Below the pieces are notes generated by a model. That model was not told the origin of the DNA, made no database searches, and worked only from the letters and a program-made list of their open reading frames with translations. A program made the position numbers and the translations under genes. Source: Bradyrhizobium elkanii WSM2783 (GTDB taxonomy: Bacteria; Pseudomonadota; Alphaproteobacteria; Rhizobiales; Xanthobacteraceae). From it: DNA of 64,000 nucleotides. The stretch covers positions 1-64,000 of the forward strand of contig NZ_AXAP01000040.1 of NCBI RefSeq assembly GCF_000472865.1. The letters run 5' to 3'. Shown one piece after another: positions 44,231 to 53,033 of this stretch (position 1 is its first letter; each line of letters opens with the position of its first letter).

Positions 44231-44613
44231 CACTCCTCGAGCGCCCGGATATAGGCCACGATCGCCATGATCTGGCTCTCCGAAAAGGCGCCGCCGAAGG
44301 CCGGCATGGCGCCGGGCTTGCCTTTCCTGATCCGCTCCGCGAGGAAGTCGTCGTCACGTTTCGTTCCGGCGAGCTTCGGTCCCCTGCCGGCGGAGCGGCC
44401 TCCGTTCTGGTGGCAAAAGCCGCATGAGGTCGCGAACATTACCCTGCCCTCGATGTCGCTCTCCTTGGCCGACTGATCCTGGTTAGGCGCCTGGCTTTGC
44501 TGCGCGCAGACGCCCAAAGGCCACAGCGACGGCAACAACAGCGCAATGCCAATGGCGAGAATGATTGACTTCGACATTCGCATCAGGATTGCAGCGGCGG
44601 GATGCAACAGCAT
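44230..44613 (-). CDS. Cytochrome c (XoxG-like), electron acceptor of the PQQ dehydrogenase
   Basis: A 127-residue class I c-type cytochrome with a signal peptide and the haem site CGFCH (about 64-68); the axial Met is expected in GKPGAMPAFGG (about 102). It is about the size of a small soluble periplasmic cytochrome. I use the ATG at 44613 because it has a GGGGAGG ribosome-binding site; in-frame ATGs at 44583 and 44577 would shorten the n-region. It starts 27 bases after the dehydrogenase stop and would take electrons from PQQ. Confidence 0.9.
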   Translation of the reverse strand: MLLHPAAAILMRMSKSIILAIGIALLLPSLWPLGVCAQQSQAPNQDQSAKESDIEGRVMFATSCGFCHQNGGRSAGRGPKLAGTKRDDDFLAERIRKGKPGAMPAFGGAFSESQIMAIVAYIRALEE

Positions 44614-44640
44614 CCCACCGCCTCCCCGTCGTTATTGTTG

Positions 44641-46365
44641 TTACTTCAGCGTAAAGACGACGAGCGCGCCGGCATCCTTCGGCATGCTCTTGTAGGGTTC
44701 GCCGAACAGGGCCGGAAATTCATCGGCCACCATGCCGCCCCATCCGGCCGGCACCGCGATGTACTGCTTGCCGCCGGCGGTGTAGCTGATGATGCCGCCA
44801 TTATGGCCGACGCCATTATAATGCGACCACAATTCCGACCCGGTCTCGGCATTGTAGGCGTGCAGCACGCCGCGCGAGTCCGGCACGAACACCAGGTTGC
44901 CGCCGGTTGCGAGCACACTGGCGAGCGGCGGCTCGCTGAAGGTGACTTCCCATTTCTTGTCGCCGGTGACGGGATCGCGGGCACTGAGATGTCCGCGCGC
45001 CGGCCCGTCCGGCGGCGGGACCAGCTTGAAGTTGGCGCCGATGTTGAGCTGCGCCATCGGCTCGGTGATCGGCGTGGTCTTCACCACGTCCACGTCCATG
45101 CACCATTCCTGTCCGAGCTTGTACCAGAGGCCGGTCTTCGGGTTGTAGGAGCCCGCGTTCCAGCTAATGCCACCGGCGATCGCCGGGCAGAGCGGCGAGC
45201 TCGTCTGGCCAAGCGACAGGTCGCGCCGACCAATCAGTTCGCCGGTCTTTGGGTCGATATCCTTCACGAAGTTGATGTTCTTCGCGAGCCGCCACACGTT
45301 CTGCACTTTCCCATTGGTGCGATCGTAGACAAAGACGAAGCCGCCCTTGTTCGGATGCACGACGAGCTTGCGACCGTCGCGGTCGATCATCAGGAATTCA
45401 CCGACCGCCGAATCGAAATCCCAGGCGTCGTGCGGCAGCTCCTGGTGATAGAACTTCAGCTTTCCGGTATCGGGATCGAGCGCGATGACCGAGGTGGTGT
45501 AGAGGTTGGTGCCGGGCCGCGGCCCGCTCTTCTGCCAATCCGCGCCCGACCAGTCATACAGCGGTGCGGGGTTCGCCGTGCCCCACCAGATCGTGTTGCT
45601 CTCCTGATCGTAGCCGCCCGGCATCCAGGCGCCACCTCCGCCGGTGCGCCAGGACTCATTGCCCCAGGTCGCCTTGGCGTCCTCGGTGCCGGCGACGGTG
45701 AAGAACTCCCATTTCTTCTGGCCGGTCTTGATATCGAGGCCGAACAGCGGCCCGCGCGAGGTCCACTCGCCGCCCTGGCTGCCGATGATGACGGTGTCCT
45801 TCACCACCAGCGGCGCGCCCGTGAAGCCCACGGTGAGCTTCTTGGAATCGACCAGCTTGGTGTCCCACGCTGGCTTACCGGTTTTCATATCAAGCGCGAT
45901 GAGACGGCCGTCGACGGTGCCGACCAGCACCTTGCCATCGCCGAGCGCGACGCCACGGTTGTACGGCGAGTGCGTTTGCATCGCCACCAGTTGTTCGTCG
46001 AGCTCGGGGAAATACGACCAGATCAGCTTGCCGGTCGCGCCATCAAGCGCGTAGACGCGGCTGTAGGAGCCCGAATAGTACAGCACGCCGTCAGCAGCGA
46101 GCGGCATCGACTGCAGGCCGCGCGTCGAGCGACCCGGCATGTGGATCCACGCGACCTGAAGATTCTTGACGTTATCAGCGTTGATCTGATCGAGCGCACT
46201 GTAGTGATACGACTTGTAGCCGCCATGGTAGGTCAGCCAATCGTTCGGCGTCTGCTCGGCCGCCTGCAGGCGCGCCGGATCGATCGCCAATGCGGGTGAC
46301 GCAACAGCCACAGCGGCCAGCGCGAATGCCGCACCGCACGTAAGGTACTTGATACCGATTGCCAT
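44641..46365 (-). CDS. PQQ-dependent alcohol dehydrogenase (methanol/ethanol family, lanthanide-type signature)
   Basis: A 574-residue periplasmic quinoprotein with a signal peptide (about 1-27) and the eight-bladed propeller with tryptophan-docking repeats (ALDGATGKLIWSY, ALDMKTGKPAWD, GLDIKTGQKKWE). Metal ligands align as Glu200 (SQGGEWTSRG), Asn265 (WGTANPAPLYD) and Asp297; Asp299 two residues later (ALDPDTGK) is the extra ligand typical of lanthanide-dependent enzymes. The adjacent Cys pair that normally stacks on PQQ is missing: the position before YNRG reads Thr131-His132. Strong GGGGAGGAAT precedes the ATG. Substrate not determinable from sequence. Confidence 0.92.
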   Translation of the reverse strand: MAIGIKYLTCGAAFALAAVAVASPALAIDPARLQAAEQTPNDWLTYHGGYKSYHYSALDQINADNVKNLQVAWIHMPGRSTRGLQSMPLAADGVLYYSGSYSRVYALDGATGKLIWSYFPELDEQLVAMQTHSPYNRGVALGDGKVLVGTVDGRLIALDMKTGKPAWDTKLVDSKKLTVGFTGAPLVVKDTVIIGSQGGEWTSRGPLFGLDIKTGQKKWEFFTVAGTEDAKATWGNESWRTGGGGAWMPGGYDQESNTIWWGTANPAPLYDWSGADWQKSGPRPGTNLYTTSVIALDPDTGKLKFYHQELPHDAWDFDSAVGEFLMIDRDGRKLVVHPNKGGFVFVYDRTNGKVQNVWRLAKNINFVKDIDPKTGELIGRRDLSLGQTSSPLCPAIAGGISWNAGSYNPKTGLWYKLGQEWCMDVDVVKTTPITEPMAQLNIGANFKLVPPPDGPARGHLSARDPVTGDKKWEVTFSEPPLASVLATGGNLVFVPDSRGVLHAYNAETGSELWSHYNGVGHNGGIISYTAGGKQYIAVPAGWGGMVADEFPALFGEPYKSMPKDAGALVVFTLK

Positions 46366-46429
46366 TGGATTCCTCCCCTTTGATTTTTGGTTTTCATTGA
46401 TCTCTGCAGCTAATACGCGGCGGTGAATT

Positions 46430-46508
46430 TTGCCGATCCGCTCGCCGCTTGCTTCTTGCAGCGGTCTCCTCCTCCCTCTTGCTATTGCCGATTGGTCATG
46501 TTGCCGAT
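46430..46508. promoter_or_regulatory. Three direct TTGCCGAT repeats upstream of the PQQ dehydrogenase
   Basis: TTGCCGAT occurs at 46430-46437, 46485-46492 and 46501-46508, about 65, 120 and 136 bases upstream of the dehydrogenase start; the last two are 16 bases apart. These could be activator-binding sites, but chance is not excluded. Confidence 0.35.
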
Positions 46509-46935
46509 TTGTCGCCGCGGCGTGCTAGCTCTAATTTTCGGCGAGATATCCGTTACGCGTGCGCGTCAACAACACTCAGGAGCCCGGTCATACGCCAGCG
46601 CGCCTCTCAACGCTTATCTCAAGCCTTGCGCGTCCAGATACGGTCGCGACATATCTGTCCTGCGCGAGCCACTCGCGCAAAGGCTATTGTTCACCGCAAT
46701 CTTCGCGAAATCCTGTGGAGGCGATCTTGTTCCTCCTCTCTATCCCTGGTTGATCAGACCATTCGCTAAGCGACAATGTCGAAGTGCACCCATGGATGGA
46801 AAACAGCCTAGATTTCTCTCCGGAACTGTCAAGCTTCAACACGGCCTCTAAGAGACTGGAAGATTCGGTTCATCGAGGAGAAGAATCCCGAATGGATCGA
46901 TCTTTACCCGGAAATTGCGAGCTGAATTCTCGGAT

Positions 46936-46977
46936 AAATGGATTCCGGGCTCGCGCTACGCGCGCCCCGGAATGACG
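46936..46977. repeat. Half-copy of palindromic repeat family A
   Basis: AATGGATTCCGGGCTCGCG and CGCGCGCCCCGGAATGACG match the right half of the family A elements; the left half (CGTCATTCC) is missing. Confidence 0.8.
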
Positions 46978-47014
46978 CGGGGATGGGCTTGCACCTCACT
47001 CACGCACCAGCGCG

Positions 47015-48172
47015 TCACTGCACCTTCGCCAGCACCGCGAGCCGGCGGATGCCCTTGTTCCGGTACGCATCCAGGAACGCATAGTAGTTCTTGAACGAGA
47101 CGCAGCCGTTGGAATCGCCGTTGGGCCCGAGCATGTAGGTATGCGCGAGCAGGCCGGAGCGGCCGTAGATCTTGTCCTCGCCGCCGATCGGGGTCAGGCG
47201 CAGTGCGGGCACGCCGTGAAACAGCGCTTCGCGGGGCTTGAGCTCGTAGATGTGCGGCGGCGTCACGCCCTGCATGCGAACGTGCGCATAGCGGACGTCG
47301 TCGATCTTGGAGCCGAGGCCGGAATGCGCCTCGAGCCTGGTACCGTCAGGCAGATACACCGTCGCGGCGGAGATGTCGTAGACCGCGGTCTGGCGGTCAT
47401 AGGGCGGCGAGCCGCCGTTCATCGGGTTCTGGCTCAGCGTCGAGGGAATGCTGGCGGTGACATTGGCATCGGCAGATGCGAACGACAGCAGCGAGCCTGA
47501 AGACTCGCGCTTGCCCCAGAGCTTTTCGACGATCGACTGCTTCTCGCCTGAGGCGATCGACATCACCGCCGCCTTGGCGCGTGCCGCCATGTCGCGGACG
47601 CCGGACGATTTTGCCGCGGGCTTGGTGTCAACCGGCGCGGCCGGCGTGTTGAGCGCGACCTGCAATGAGGTCGCCGCTTCCTTCTTCGCCGCTTCAACCC
47701 CCTTCGGCGCAGCACCTGACTTGGCTTCGGCGAGTTTGGCTGCGGCGGCCGGCTTCGACGCTTCCGCAACCTTCGGCGCTTCGGCGGGCGGCGCGGCCTC
47801 GGCCGCCCGTGACTCCACGCCCTCCGGAGCGGCGGCCGCAAACCTTTCGTTAAACATAATCGAAGCCGAGCTTGGCTCAGGCTTCGACAAGGTCGGCGGC
47901 GGTGGCGGCAGCGACGCGAACACGTCGTTGAAGGATGGCGTCGGACGCGCGGCGACCGCAGCCTCCCGGTTCACTGCGGGCGTCTCATAGGAGGCACCAC
48001 CCATCGTGGGATAGACGTTCGCCGCGAAGATATTGGTGTAGACGGTCCAGGCGCAGCCGACGACGAGCGCCGCGACTGCGGCGCTGCCGATGAAATGGTG
48101 AGGGAGGACTTTCCGGGAAGATTTTTTGCGGGAGGGCGCCGCAAAGCCAAACGCACCGATACTCGTACTCAT
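47015..48172 (-). CDS. Tlde1/DUF2778 domain protein (L,D-transpeptidase-like)
   Basis: A 385-residue protein. A basic N terminus (PSRKKSSRKVLPHHF) and one transmembrane segment (about 26-46) anchor it in the inner membrane; a long Ala/Pro/Lys-rich linker (about 60-230) crosses the periplasm; the C-terminal domain (about 255-385) has TAVYDISAATVYLPDGTRLE and the catalytic region HTYMLGPNGDSNGCVSFKNY, where the Cys is the L,D-transpeptidase-type nucleophile. Tlde1 domains act on peptidoglycan stem peptides. The ATG at 48172 follows AAGGCGA; an upstream ATG at 48241 is less likely. Confidence 0.85.
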   Translation of the reverse strand: MSTSIGAFGFAAPSRKKSSRKVLPHHFIGSAAVAALVVGCAWTVYTNIFAANVYPTMGGASYETPAVNREAAVAARPTPSFNDVFASLPPPPPTLSKPEPSSASIMFNERFAAAAPEGVESRAAEAAPPAEAPKVAEASKPAAAAKLAEAKSGAAPKGVEAAKKEAATSLQVALNTPAAPVDTKPAAKSSGVRDMAARAKAAVMSIASGEKQSIVEKLWGKRESSGSLLSFASADANVTASIPSTLSQNPMNGGSPPYDRQTAVYDISAATVYLPDGTRLEAHSGLGSKIDDVRYAHVRMQGVTPPHIYELKPREALFHGVPALRLTPIGGEDKIYGRSGLLAHTYMLGPNGDSNGCVSFKNYYAFLDAYRNKGIRRLAVLAKVQ

Positions 48173-48406
48173 TCGCCTTGCGTCCAGAACAGTTCCACTT
48201 CTTCCTCGTGTGAGAGTGCGGGACAAGTTTCGCCGGAGCATCTCGCAGAGGCGCGGAGCGTCATTAAGGCGACTTTTAGTTAAATGCGGATTAAACGCGG
48301 GCAGATCTGAGGCGTGAGGAACGGCGGGGAATTTCCTTGTGAATTACCCCGGAATCTTGCGGAAATAAGGCAGGATTTATCTATGTCCCAAAGCGGGATT
48401 CGACGG

Positions 48407-48442
48407 CCCAAGTCGCTGCCCAAGTCGCTGCCCAAAGTCGCT
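48407..48442. repeat. Short tandem repeat, 12-base unit
   Basis: CCCAAGTCGCTG occurs twice in tandem, followed by a third copy with one inserted A. It lies just beyond the stop codon of the DUF899 gene. No function is evident. Confidence 0.7.
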
Positions 48443-48460
48443 CGCTTCTAAGTCCCGCGC

Positions 48461-49156
48461 TCAGTAACTCAACTTCGGATACCAGTCCGTGCCGCGGCCT
48501 TCTGGCGTGGTGTCGAGGATGGTCCAGAGCGGATCGATGTCGGGCGCGCCGCGCGGGTCCTGGCCCGGGTCGGACATCTTCGATCCCATCTCGCCCGACC
48601 AGAAATGGCGGATGGTGCCGTCGCGCCGCGTGAAGACATTGTAGCCGGGCGCATCGGCATCATCAGCGCTGACGTAATCGCGCGTGTAGTCGCCGGACAT
48701 ATCCGAGAAGATCCTGTGCTGCGTCCAGCCGCGCGCCTGCTTCGCCGCGACCAGCCGCTCGATCGGCGAGCGCGCCACGAACACGAAGGCGGTGCGCTGC
48801 TCGACATCGGGCAGCTTGGCCTCCCAGGTCCCCATGAATGAGGTGCACATCGGGCACGGCTTCTCACGCTGCGGCCCGAACATGTAGCTGTAGATTACGA
48901 GCGTCTGCTTGTCGCCGAACAACTCCGGAAAGCCGACCTTGCCGCGCTCGCCGACGAACTCGTAAGCCTTCGTCACCTCGCCGCCCGGCGGCAAGGCCCG
49001 GCGCAGCGCGGCGACACGCTCGATCTGGCGGCGCAACTCGATCTCCTCGACGAGCAGCGCCTGCCGCGCCTGGCGATATTCCGCGCTCTCATTCGGCTGG
49101 CGCGTGGTGTTGGTTGCGGCAAGCTCGGCGGCGGGTTTGAGGATGGAACTGGTCAT
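48461..49156 (-). CDS. DUF899 family thioredoxin-like protein
   Basis: A 231-residue protein of the DUF899 family. It has the conserved LLVEEIELRRQIERVAALRR helix (about 34-53), YEFVGERGKVGFPELFGDKQ, the CPMC motif in REKPCPMCTSFMG (about 100-105) on a thioredoxin fold, and a C-terminal DIDPLWTILDTTPEGRG. Its role is unknown; a peroxidase- or sulfide-related activity is often guessed. Cytoplasmic. Monocistronic. Confidence 0.88.
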   Translation of the reverse strand: MTSSILKPAAELAATNTTRQPNESAEYRQARQALLVEEIELRRQIERVAALRRALPPGGEVTKAYEFVGERGKVGFPELFGDKQTLVIYSYMFGPQREKPCPMCTSFMGTWEAKLPDVEQRTAFVFVARSPIERLVAAKQARGWTQHRIFSDMSGDYTRDYVSADDADAPGYNVFTRRDGTIRHFWSGEMGSKMSDPGQDPRGAPDIDPLWTILDTTPEGRGTDWYPKLSY

Positions 49157-49258
49157 GACGGAACCTCGCTGGTTGGCGATATCTTCTAGAAGACGTTCCT
49201 GGAGGCGCGAAGACGACGTGCGGGCTGAAGTTTTTTCGACCCGCCGCTAACTCACAAT

Positions 49259-49345
49259 CGTCATACGCGGGCTGGACCCCCGTATCCATCGATCTTCAAA
49301 GAACTCTTGAAATGATGGATTGCCGGGTCAAGCCCGGCAATGACG
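49259..49345. repeat. Palindromic intergenic repeat, family G (CGTCATACGCGGGC type)
   Basis: CGTCATACGCGGGCTGGACC on the left and GGGTCAAGCCCGGCAATGACG on the right, with inner TATCCATCGAT and GATGGATTG. It is a hybrid-looking relative of families B and C and the only copy in the window. Confidence 0.75.
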
Positions 49346-49354
49346 GGGCCAGCT

Positions 49355-50857
49355 CTACTGCAGTTCCGGCGGCGGCGAGCGATCGAAGACGTCGCCCTTC
49401 GGTCCCTCCAGAACATACAGCGCGTAGCTCTCGATCACGAGCGGGCCGCGCTTGCGCTGCACCTCGGCGATCCTCTCCACATGGGAGAACATCTCCTTCA
49501 GGAACGGCGGATCCTCGGGCCTGATTTCATGGACATAGAGCAGCTTTCCGGCAAGCTCCGCCGCGCTCGGCTCTGATGCGTTGACCCAACGGTATCGCTG
49601 GGTCTGCTGCGCGACGCACGTGCCCTTCGGCAGATAGAAGACGAGCCAGCTCGTGGTGCCGTAATCCGGCGCCAGCACGCAGGTCGCGCCAGTACGTGCG
49701 CGCGCCGCTTCGATTTCCGCCGCCGTCTCGCGCCAGCCGACGCCGACGCTGCGCACGGTGGCATCGCGGCGATAGAGCGAGAGCACGCCGGTGTTGGCCT
49801 GCACGATCAGCAGCACGAACATCACGATCCCGGTCCGCGCCGCCCAGCGGCGGCAGAAATCGGCAAGCCGCTGCCAGCGTCCCTCCCACGGCACCATCGT
49901 CGCCGCTACCGCGGTCGCGACCATGAAGGGCGGATAGACCGGTGCGAACCAGTTGGCTTCGACGCGCGCATGCAGCGAGTGCCAGATGAAATAGACCACG
50001 ATGATCCAGAACATCAGATTGACGAGCAGGCGCGAGGCGAAGGCGCCCGTGCGGCGGAACGCGAGCGCGTGCAGCCCCATCGCACCGAGGATGAAGACGA
50101 GCGGCGTCGCGAACGCGATCTGGGTCGGGATCAGTTCACCGATGAAGGCCAGCCTGAAATCCTCGATGCGCGCCCGCCCCATCTGCTTGATGAAGGAGAC
50201 CCAGTGGTGGTCGGCGTTCCAGAGGATGACCGGCGCGAACATCAACAGCGCGAGAAGGCCGCCGAGGTAGAGCCAGGGCGACAAGAACCAGCGCCGCAGC
50301 TTCGGCACCACGGCGAGCCAGATCAGGATCGCCGGGCCGAAGAACAGCGCGGTGTATTTTGACAGCAGCGCAGCGCCGGCAGCGGCGCCGACCGCAAGCC
50401 ACCATGCGCCCTGCCCCGTCTCCAGCACCTTGGCGAGCGCGAACAACAAGAGGCTTGCGGAAACCAGAAGCGGCGCATCCGGCGTCACGATCATAGTGCC
50501 GACCGCGGCCAGCAAGGTGGCGTTGAGCAGGATCGCCGCGCTAGCCGCCACACGCTTGCCGCCGAACAGGATCTCGGCCGAGCGATAGACCGCCCAGCTC
50601 ATCGGCAGCGCCAGCAGGATCGAGACCAGCCGCACGCCGAGTTCGGTATCGCCGGCAATCAGCGTGCCGGCGCGGATCACCAGCGCAACCATCGGCGGAT
50701 GGTCGTAGTAGCCGCCGGCGAGACTCTTCGACCACATCCAGTAATAGGCTTCGTCGAAGGTGATCGGCGTAAGAGCAGCGGCGAGCAGCCGCAACAGGAC
50801 GAGCCCGACGACGGTTACGACGGTCGTGCGGACGAGACTCGTCTCGTTCGGATTCAT
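49355..50857 (-). CDS. Glycosyltransferase family 39 (ArnT/PMT-like) membrane protein
   Basis: A 500-residue inner-membrane glycosyltransferase with about ten transmembrane helices. The catalytic acidic motif TFDEAYYWMWSKSLAGGYYD (about 34-53) and HPPMVALVIRAG follow the first helix, as in ArnT and PMT-like enzymes that use polyprenyl-phosphate sugars. The C-terminal soluble part (about 370-500) contains LAPDYGTTSWLVFYLPKG. It starts 7 bases after the GT2-GtrA stop, so the two work as a pair: one makes the lipid-linked sugar, the other transfers it. Confidence 0.9.
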   Translation of the reverse strand: MNPNETSLVRTTVVTVVGLVLLRLLAAALTPITFDEAYYWMWSKSLAGGYYDHPPMVALVIRAGTLIAGDTELGVRLVSILLALPMSWAVYRSAEILFGGKRVAASAAILLNATLLAAVGTMIVTPDAPLLVSASLLLFALAKVLETGQGAWWLAVGAAAGAALLSKYTALFFGPAILIWLAVVPKLRRWFLSPWLYLGGLLALLMFAPVILWNADHHWVSFIKQMGRARIEDFRLAFIGELIPTQIAFATPLVFILGAMGLHALAFRRTGAFASRLLVNLMFWIIVVYFIWHSLHARVEANWFAPVYPPFMVATAVAATMVPWEGRWQRLADFCRRWAARTGIVMFVLLIVQANTGVLSLYRRDATVRSVGVGWRETAAEIEAARARTGATCVLAPDYGTTSWLVFYLPKGTCVAQQTQRYRWVNASEPSAAELAGKLLYVHEIRPEDPPFLKEMFSHVERIAEVQRKRGPLVIESYALYVLEGPKGDVFDRSPPPELQ

Positions 50858-50864
50858 GTCCCAA

Positions 50865-51998
50865 TCATCGCTTGCGCCAGACGAACAGTCCGGACATCGC
50901 GTAGTTCCAGACCACGCCCATCAGCGCGCCGGCCGCGCCCGCAAGCCACCAGATCGGCTCCTGGTCATAGACCGAGAAGGCGACGCCGACATTGGCGAGC
51001 AGGCCGACGCTGCAGACGAGGTAGAACAGCAACAGGCCGCGCAGGATCGCAAAGCCCTTCAGCCGCTGGTCGCGATAGGTCAGGAAATTGTTGAGGACGA
51101 AGTTGCTGGTCATCGCGACGATCGCGCCGGTTGCCTGCGCTTCAGGAAACGGCGCGCCGAATACTTCCAGCGCAACGTATAACGCGGCAAGATGCACGAG
51201 CAGGCCGAGCGAGCCGACCAGGCCGAACAGCACGAAGCGGAGCGAGATGACGTCATGCGTCAGCTTCGCGAGCACGAGGCCGAGGAAATCCAGCGCGACC
51301 ATGGAATCGAGCTTGCTCTCGCCATGCTGCCGCGAGCCGAACGTATAGGGAATCTCCACCGCACGCAGCTTGCCCTGGGCGGTGGCGACGACGTCGAGCA
51401 GGATCTTGAAGCCTTGGGTCGAAAGGTCTGGCGCCAGCTCCTCGAAGCGGTCGCGGCGGATCGCGAAGAAGCCGCTCATGGGATCGGCGATATCGACCCG
51501 CAGCAAACGGCGCGCGATCTCGGTGGCGAAAGCGCTGGCGCCGGCGCGCTGCTTGTTGAACCCCTCGGCGCGGTAGCCCTCGATATAGCGGCTGCCGACC
51601 ACGAGATCGGCCTTCCCGCTCCGCAGCAGCTCGACCATCTTCGGCAGTTGGGTCTCGTCATGCTGCAAGTCGGCGTCCATCACCACGGCATAGGGGGCGC
51701 TGGAGGCGAGGATGCCCTCGATGCAGGCGCCCGACAGCCCGCGCCGTCCGACCCGGCGGAGGCAGCGCACGCGGGAATCCTGCCGCGCCAGGCCGCGCAC
51801 CACCTCCCAGGTTCCATCAGGGGAATTGTCGTCGACGAAAACGACCTCCCAGGGGATACCGGCGAGCGTCGTCTCCAACCGCCGGTACAGGACGGTGACG
51901 TTGTCACGCTCGTTGAAGGTGGGGACGACAACCGAAACAAGTGGCAAACCAACGGCCTGCGACGGGATTTCGGGGCCCGGTTTGATGGCGTCATTCAT
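50865..51998 (-). CDS. Polyprenyl-phosphate glycosyltransferase fused to GtrA domain
   Basis: A 377-residue bifunctional protein. The GT2 domain (about 20-240) has VSVVVPTFNERDNV, VVFVDDNSPDGTWE and VMDADLQHDE, the DPM1-type nucleotide-sugar and DXD elements. The C-terminal GtrA domain (about 245-370) has four transmembrane segments (FVLFGLVGSLGLLVHLAALY onward). It attaches a sugar to polyprenyl phosphate and may flip it. The ATG at 51998 is used; a TTG at 52007 is possible. Operon with the GT39 gene. Confidence 0.9.
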   Translation of the reverse strand: MNDAIKPGPEIPSQAVGLPLVSVVVPTFNERDNVTVLYRRLETTLAGIPWEVVFVDDNSPDGTWEVVRGLARQDSRVRCLRRVGRRGLSGACIEGILASSAPYAVVMDADLQHDETQLPKMVELLRSGKADLVVGSRYIEGYRAEGFNKQRAGASAFATEIARRLLRVDIADPMSGFFAIRRDRFEELAPDLSTQGFKILLDVVATAQGKLRAVEIPYTFGSRQHGESKLDSMVALDFLGLVLAKLTHDVISLRFVLFGLVGSLGLLVHLAALYVALEVFGAPFPEAQATGAIVAMTSNFVLNNFLTYRDQRLKGFAILRGLLLFYLVCSVGLLANVGVAFSVYDQEPIWWLAGAAGALMGVVWNYAMSGLFVWRKR

Positions 51999-52246
51999 GG
52001 CGGCCAAGCGTATATCCGCGCCGCCAAGCCGCGGGAAGCCCTAAACGCCGGCTGGAATGCGGGAAAACGGGCCTGGGCACGCCCAAAAATGCCAACGACC
52101 ACGAACAACAGGCGCGCGTACATCCGGCGCTGCCGTGCTATTACGTGGTCGTCCCAGCGCCAGAGCCCTTGCAGGCTGCGACGGCGCCGTTGTCACCTAG
52201 ATAGGAACCGCTATGCGTTTCCGCAAGGGCTCCTAGGGCGCTTACG

Positions 52247-52444
52247 CTAGTTCGGCACCTCCCGGATCACCGGCCCCCTCGGGGCCGGCTCGGCCGGTGC
52301 CGGTTGCGCCGCAGCCGGGGGCTGCTCCGCGGGCGGCTTAGGGGGCTTGCCCATCTGCCCGATCGGCCCATACACGACCGCCGCCCCCAACACGATGACG
52401 GCGACGATGGCGCCCAACAGGCCCCCGACCGATTGCGATGTCAT
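52247..52444 (-). CDS. Small Pro-rich single-pass membrane protein
   Basis: A 65-residue ORF with one transmembrane helix (about 6-28, GGLLGAIVAVIVLGAAVVYG) and a Pro/Ala-rich C-terminal tail. It looks like a typical short alphaproteobacterial membrane protein, but I do not recognise a family. An in-frame TTG at 52462 would add six residues. Confidence 0.6.
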   Translation of the reverse strand: MTSQSVGGLLGAIVAVIVLGAAVVYGPIGQMGKPPKPPAEQPPAAAQPAPAEPAPRGPVIREVPN

Positions 52445-52536
52445 ACCCGATTGTCCCAGCAACTGGAGCGCGATCGCCCGACCGCGCCATGGCGGTTCCT
52501 GATATCATGAAAGAGGCCGGTCGAGGAATAGGCCGC

Positions 52537-52896
52537 CTATTTCGCCGCCGCCTTGCGTCGGACGAAAGCGGTGATGATGTCCTTTTGCGCAAGCTCGATG
52601 GCGCGGTTGGCGGTGGCCAGATGCGCGCTCGCGTCCTGGTTCGGGAATTGCTCGGTGAGGAAGCCGATCAGCGAGGCCCGGAAGTTCTGCCGCTCCGAGG
52701 GACACGCGCTCGCCATCAGGGAAGCGAACTCCTGGTCCGACATGGTCTTGTTACTGTCGCGGGGATATTCGCGGGCAAGGCAATTCCAGTAGGCGTCGCG
52801 GCCGATCACGGCGAGCTTGTGCGCATCGTCGAGATCGTCGTCGGCGATCGCGGCCGAGGATATCAGAACCAGAAGGGCCGCGATCATCATGCGCAT
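52537..52896 (-). CDS. Small secreted protein, function unknown
   Basis: A 119-residue protein with an N-terminal signal peptide (about 1-18, MRMMIAALLVLISSAAIADD) and a helical mature domain with two Cys (about 39 and 65, GRDAYWNCLAREYPRDSN and MASACPSERQNF) that may pair. A strong AAGGAGAA ribosome-binding site precedes the ATG at 52896, which decides the start against the longer open frame to 53163. Predicted periplasmic; no recognised family. Confidence 0.75.
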   Translation of the reverse strand: MRMMIAALLVLISSAAIADDDLDDAHKLAVIGRDAYWNCLAREYPRDSNKTMSDQEFASLMASACPSERQNFRASLIGFLTEQFPNQDASAHLATANRAIELAQKDIITAFVRRKAAAK

Positions 52897-53033
52897 TGTT
52901 GTTCTCCTTTTCGGGTATCCTAGCGCGAACGGCCTGGATCGATAAGCGTGGAAAGCTTGCCGCTGGCCAACTGGCCAATCACGATTTATTTGACTACTCT
53001 TGGATGGTCCCCTCCTCACGATGAGTTCTTCTC

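Larger units (their letters stand above)
46366..47014. other. Long intergenic region upstream of the PQQ dehydrogenase
   Basis: No believable gene lies in these 650 bases. Plus-strand ORFs starting near 46423-46559 are short, basic, unlike any family and overlap each other in three frames. The bases look less GC-rich than their surroundings. The octamer TTGCCGAT occurs three times (46430, 46485, 46501), and a half-copy of repeat family A lies at 46936-46977. The left part presumably holds the dehydrogenase promoter. Confidence 0.55.

Noticed and set aside
44602..46299. A 565-codon open frame on the plus strand
   Set aside because: It is the antisense shadow of the PQQ dehydrogenase, whose metal ligands, signal peptide and ribosome-binding site are convincing.
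46423..46851. Several overlapping plus-strand ORFs in the gap left of the Tlde1 gene
   Set aside because: Three different frames are open over the same bases, none has a ribosome-binding site or family resemblance, and residues are Cys/Arg/Ser-rich without pattern.
48407..48442. Tandem CCCAAGTCGCTG repeats considered as a CRISPR-like or iteron array
   Set aside because: Only two exact copies and one altered copy in direct contact, without spacers or neighbouring cas or replication genes.
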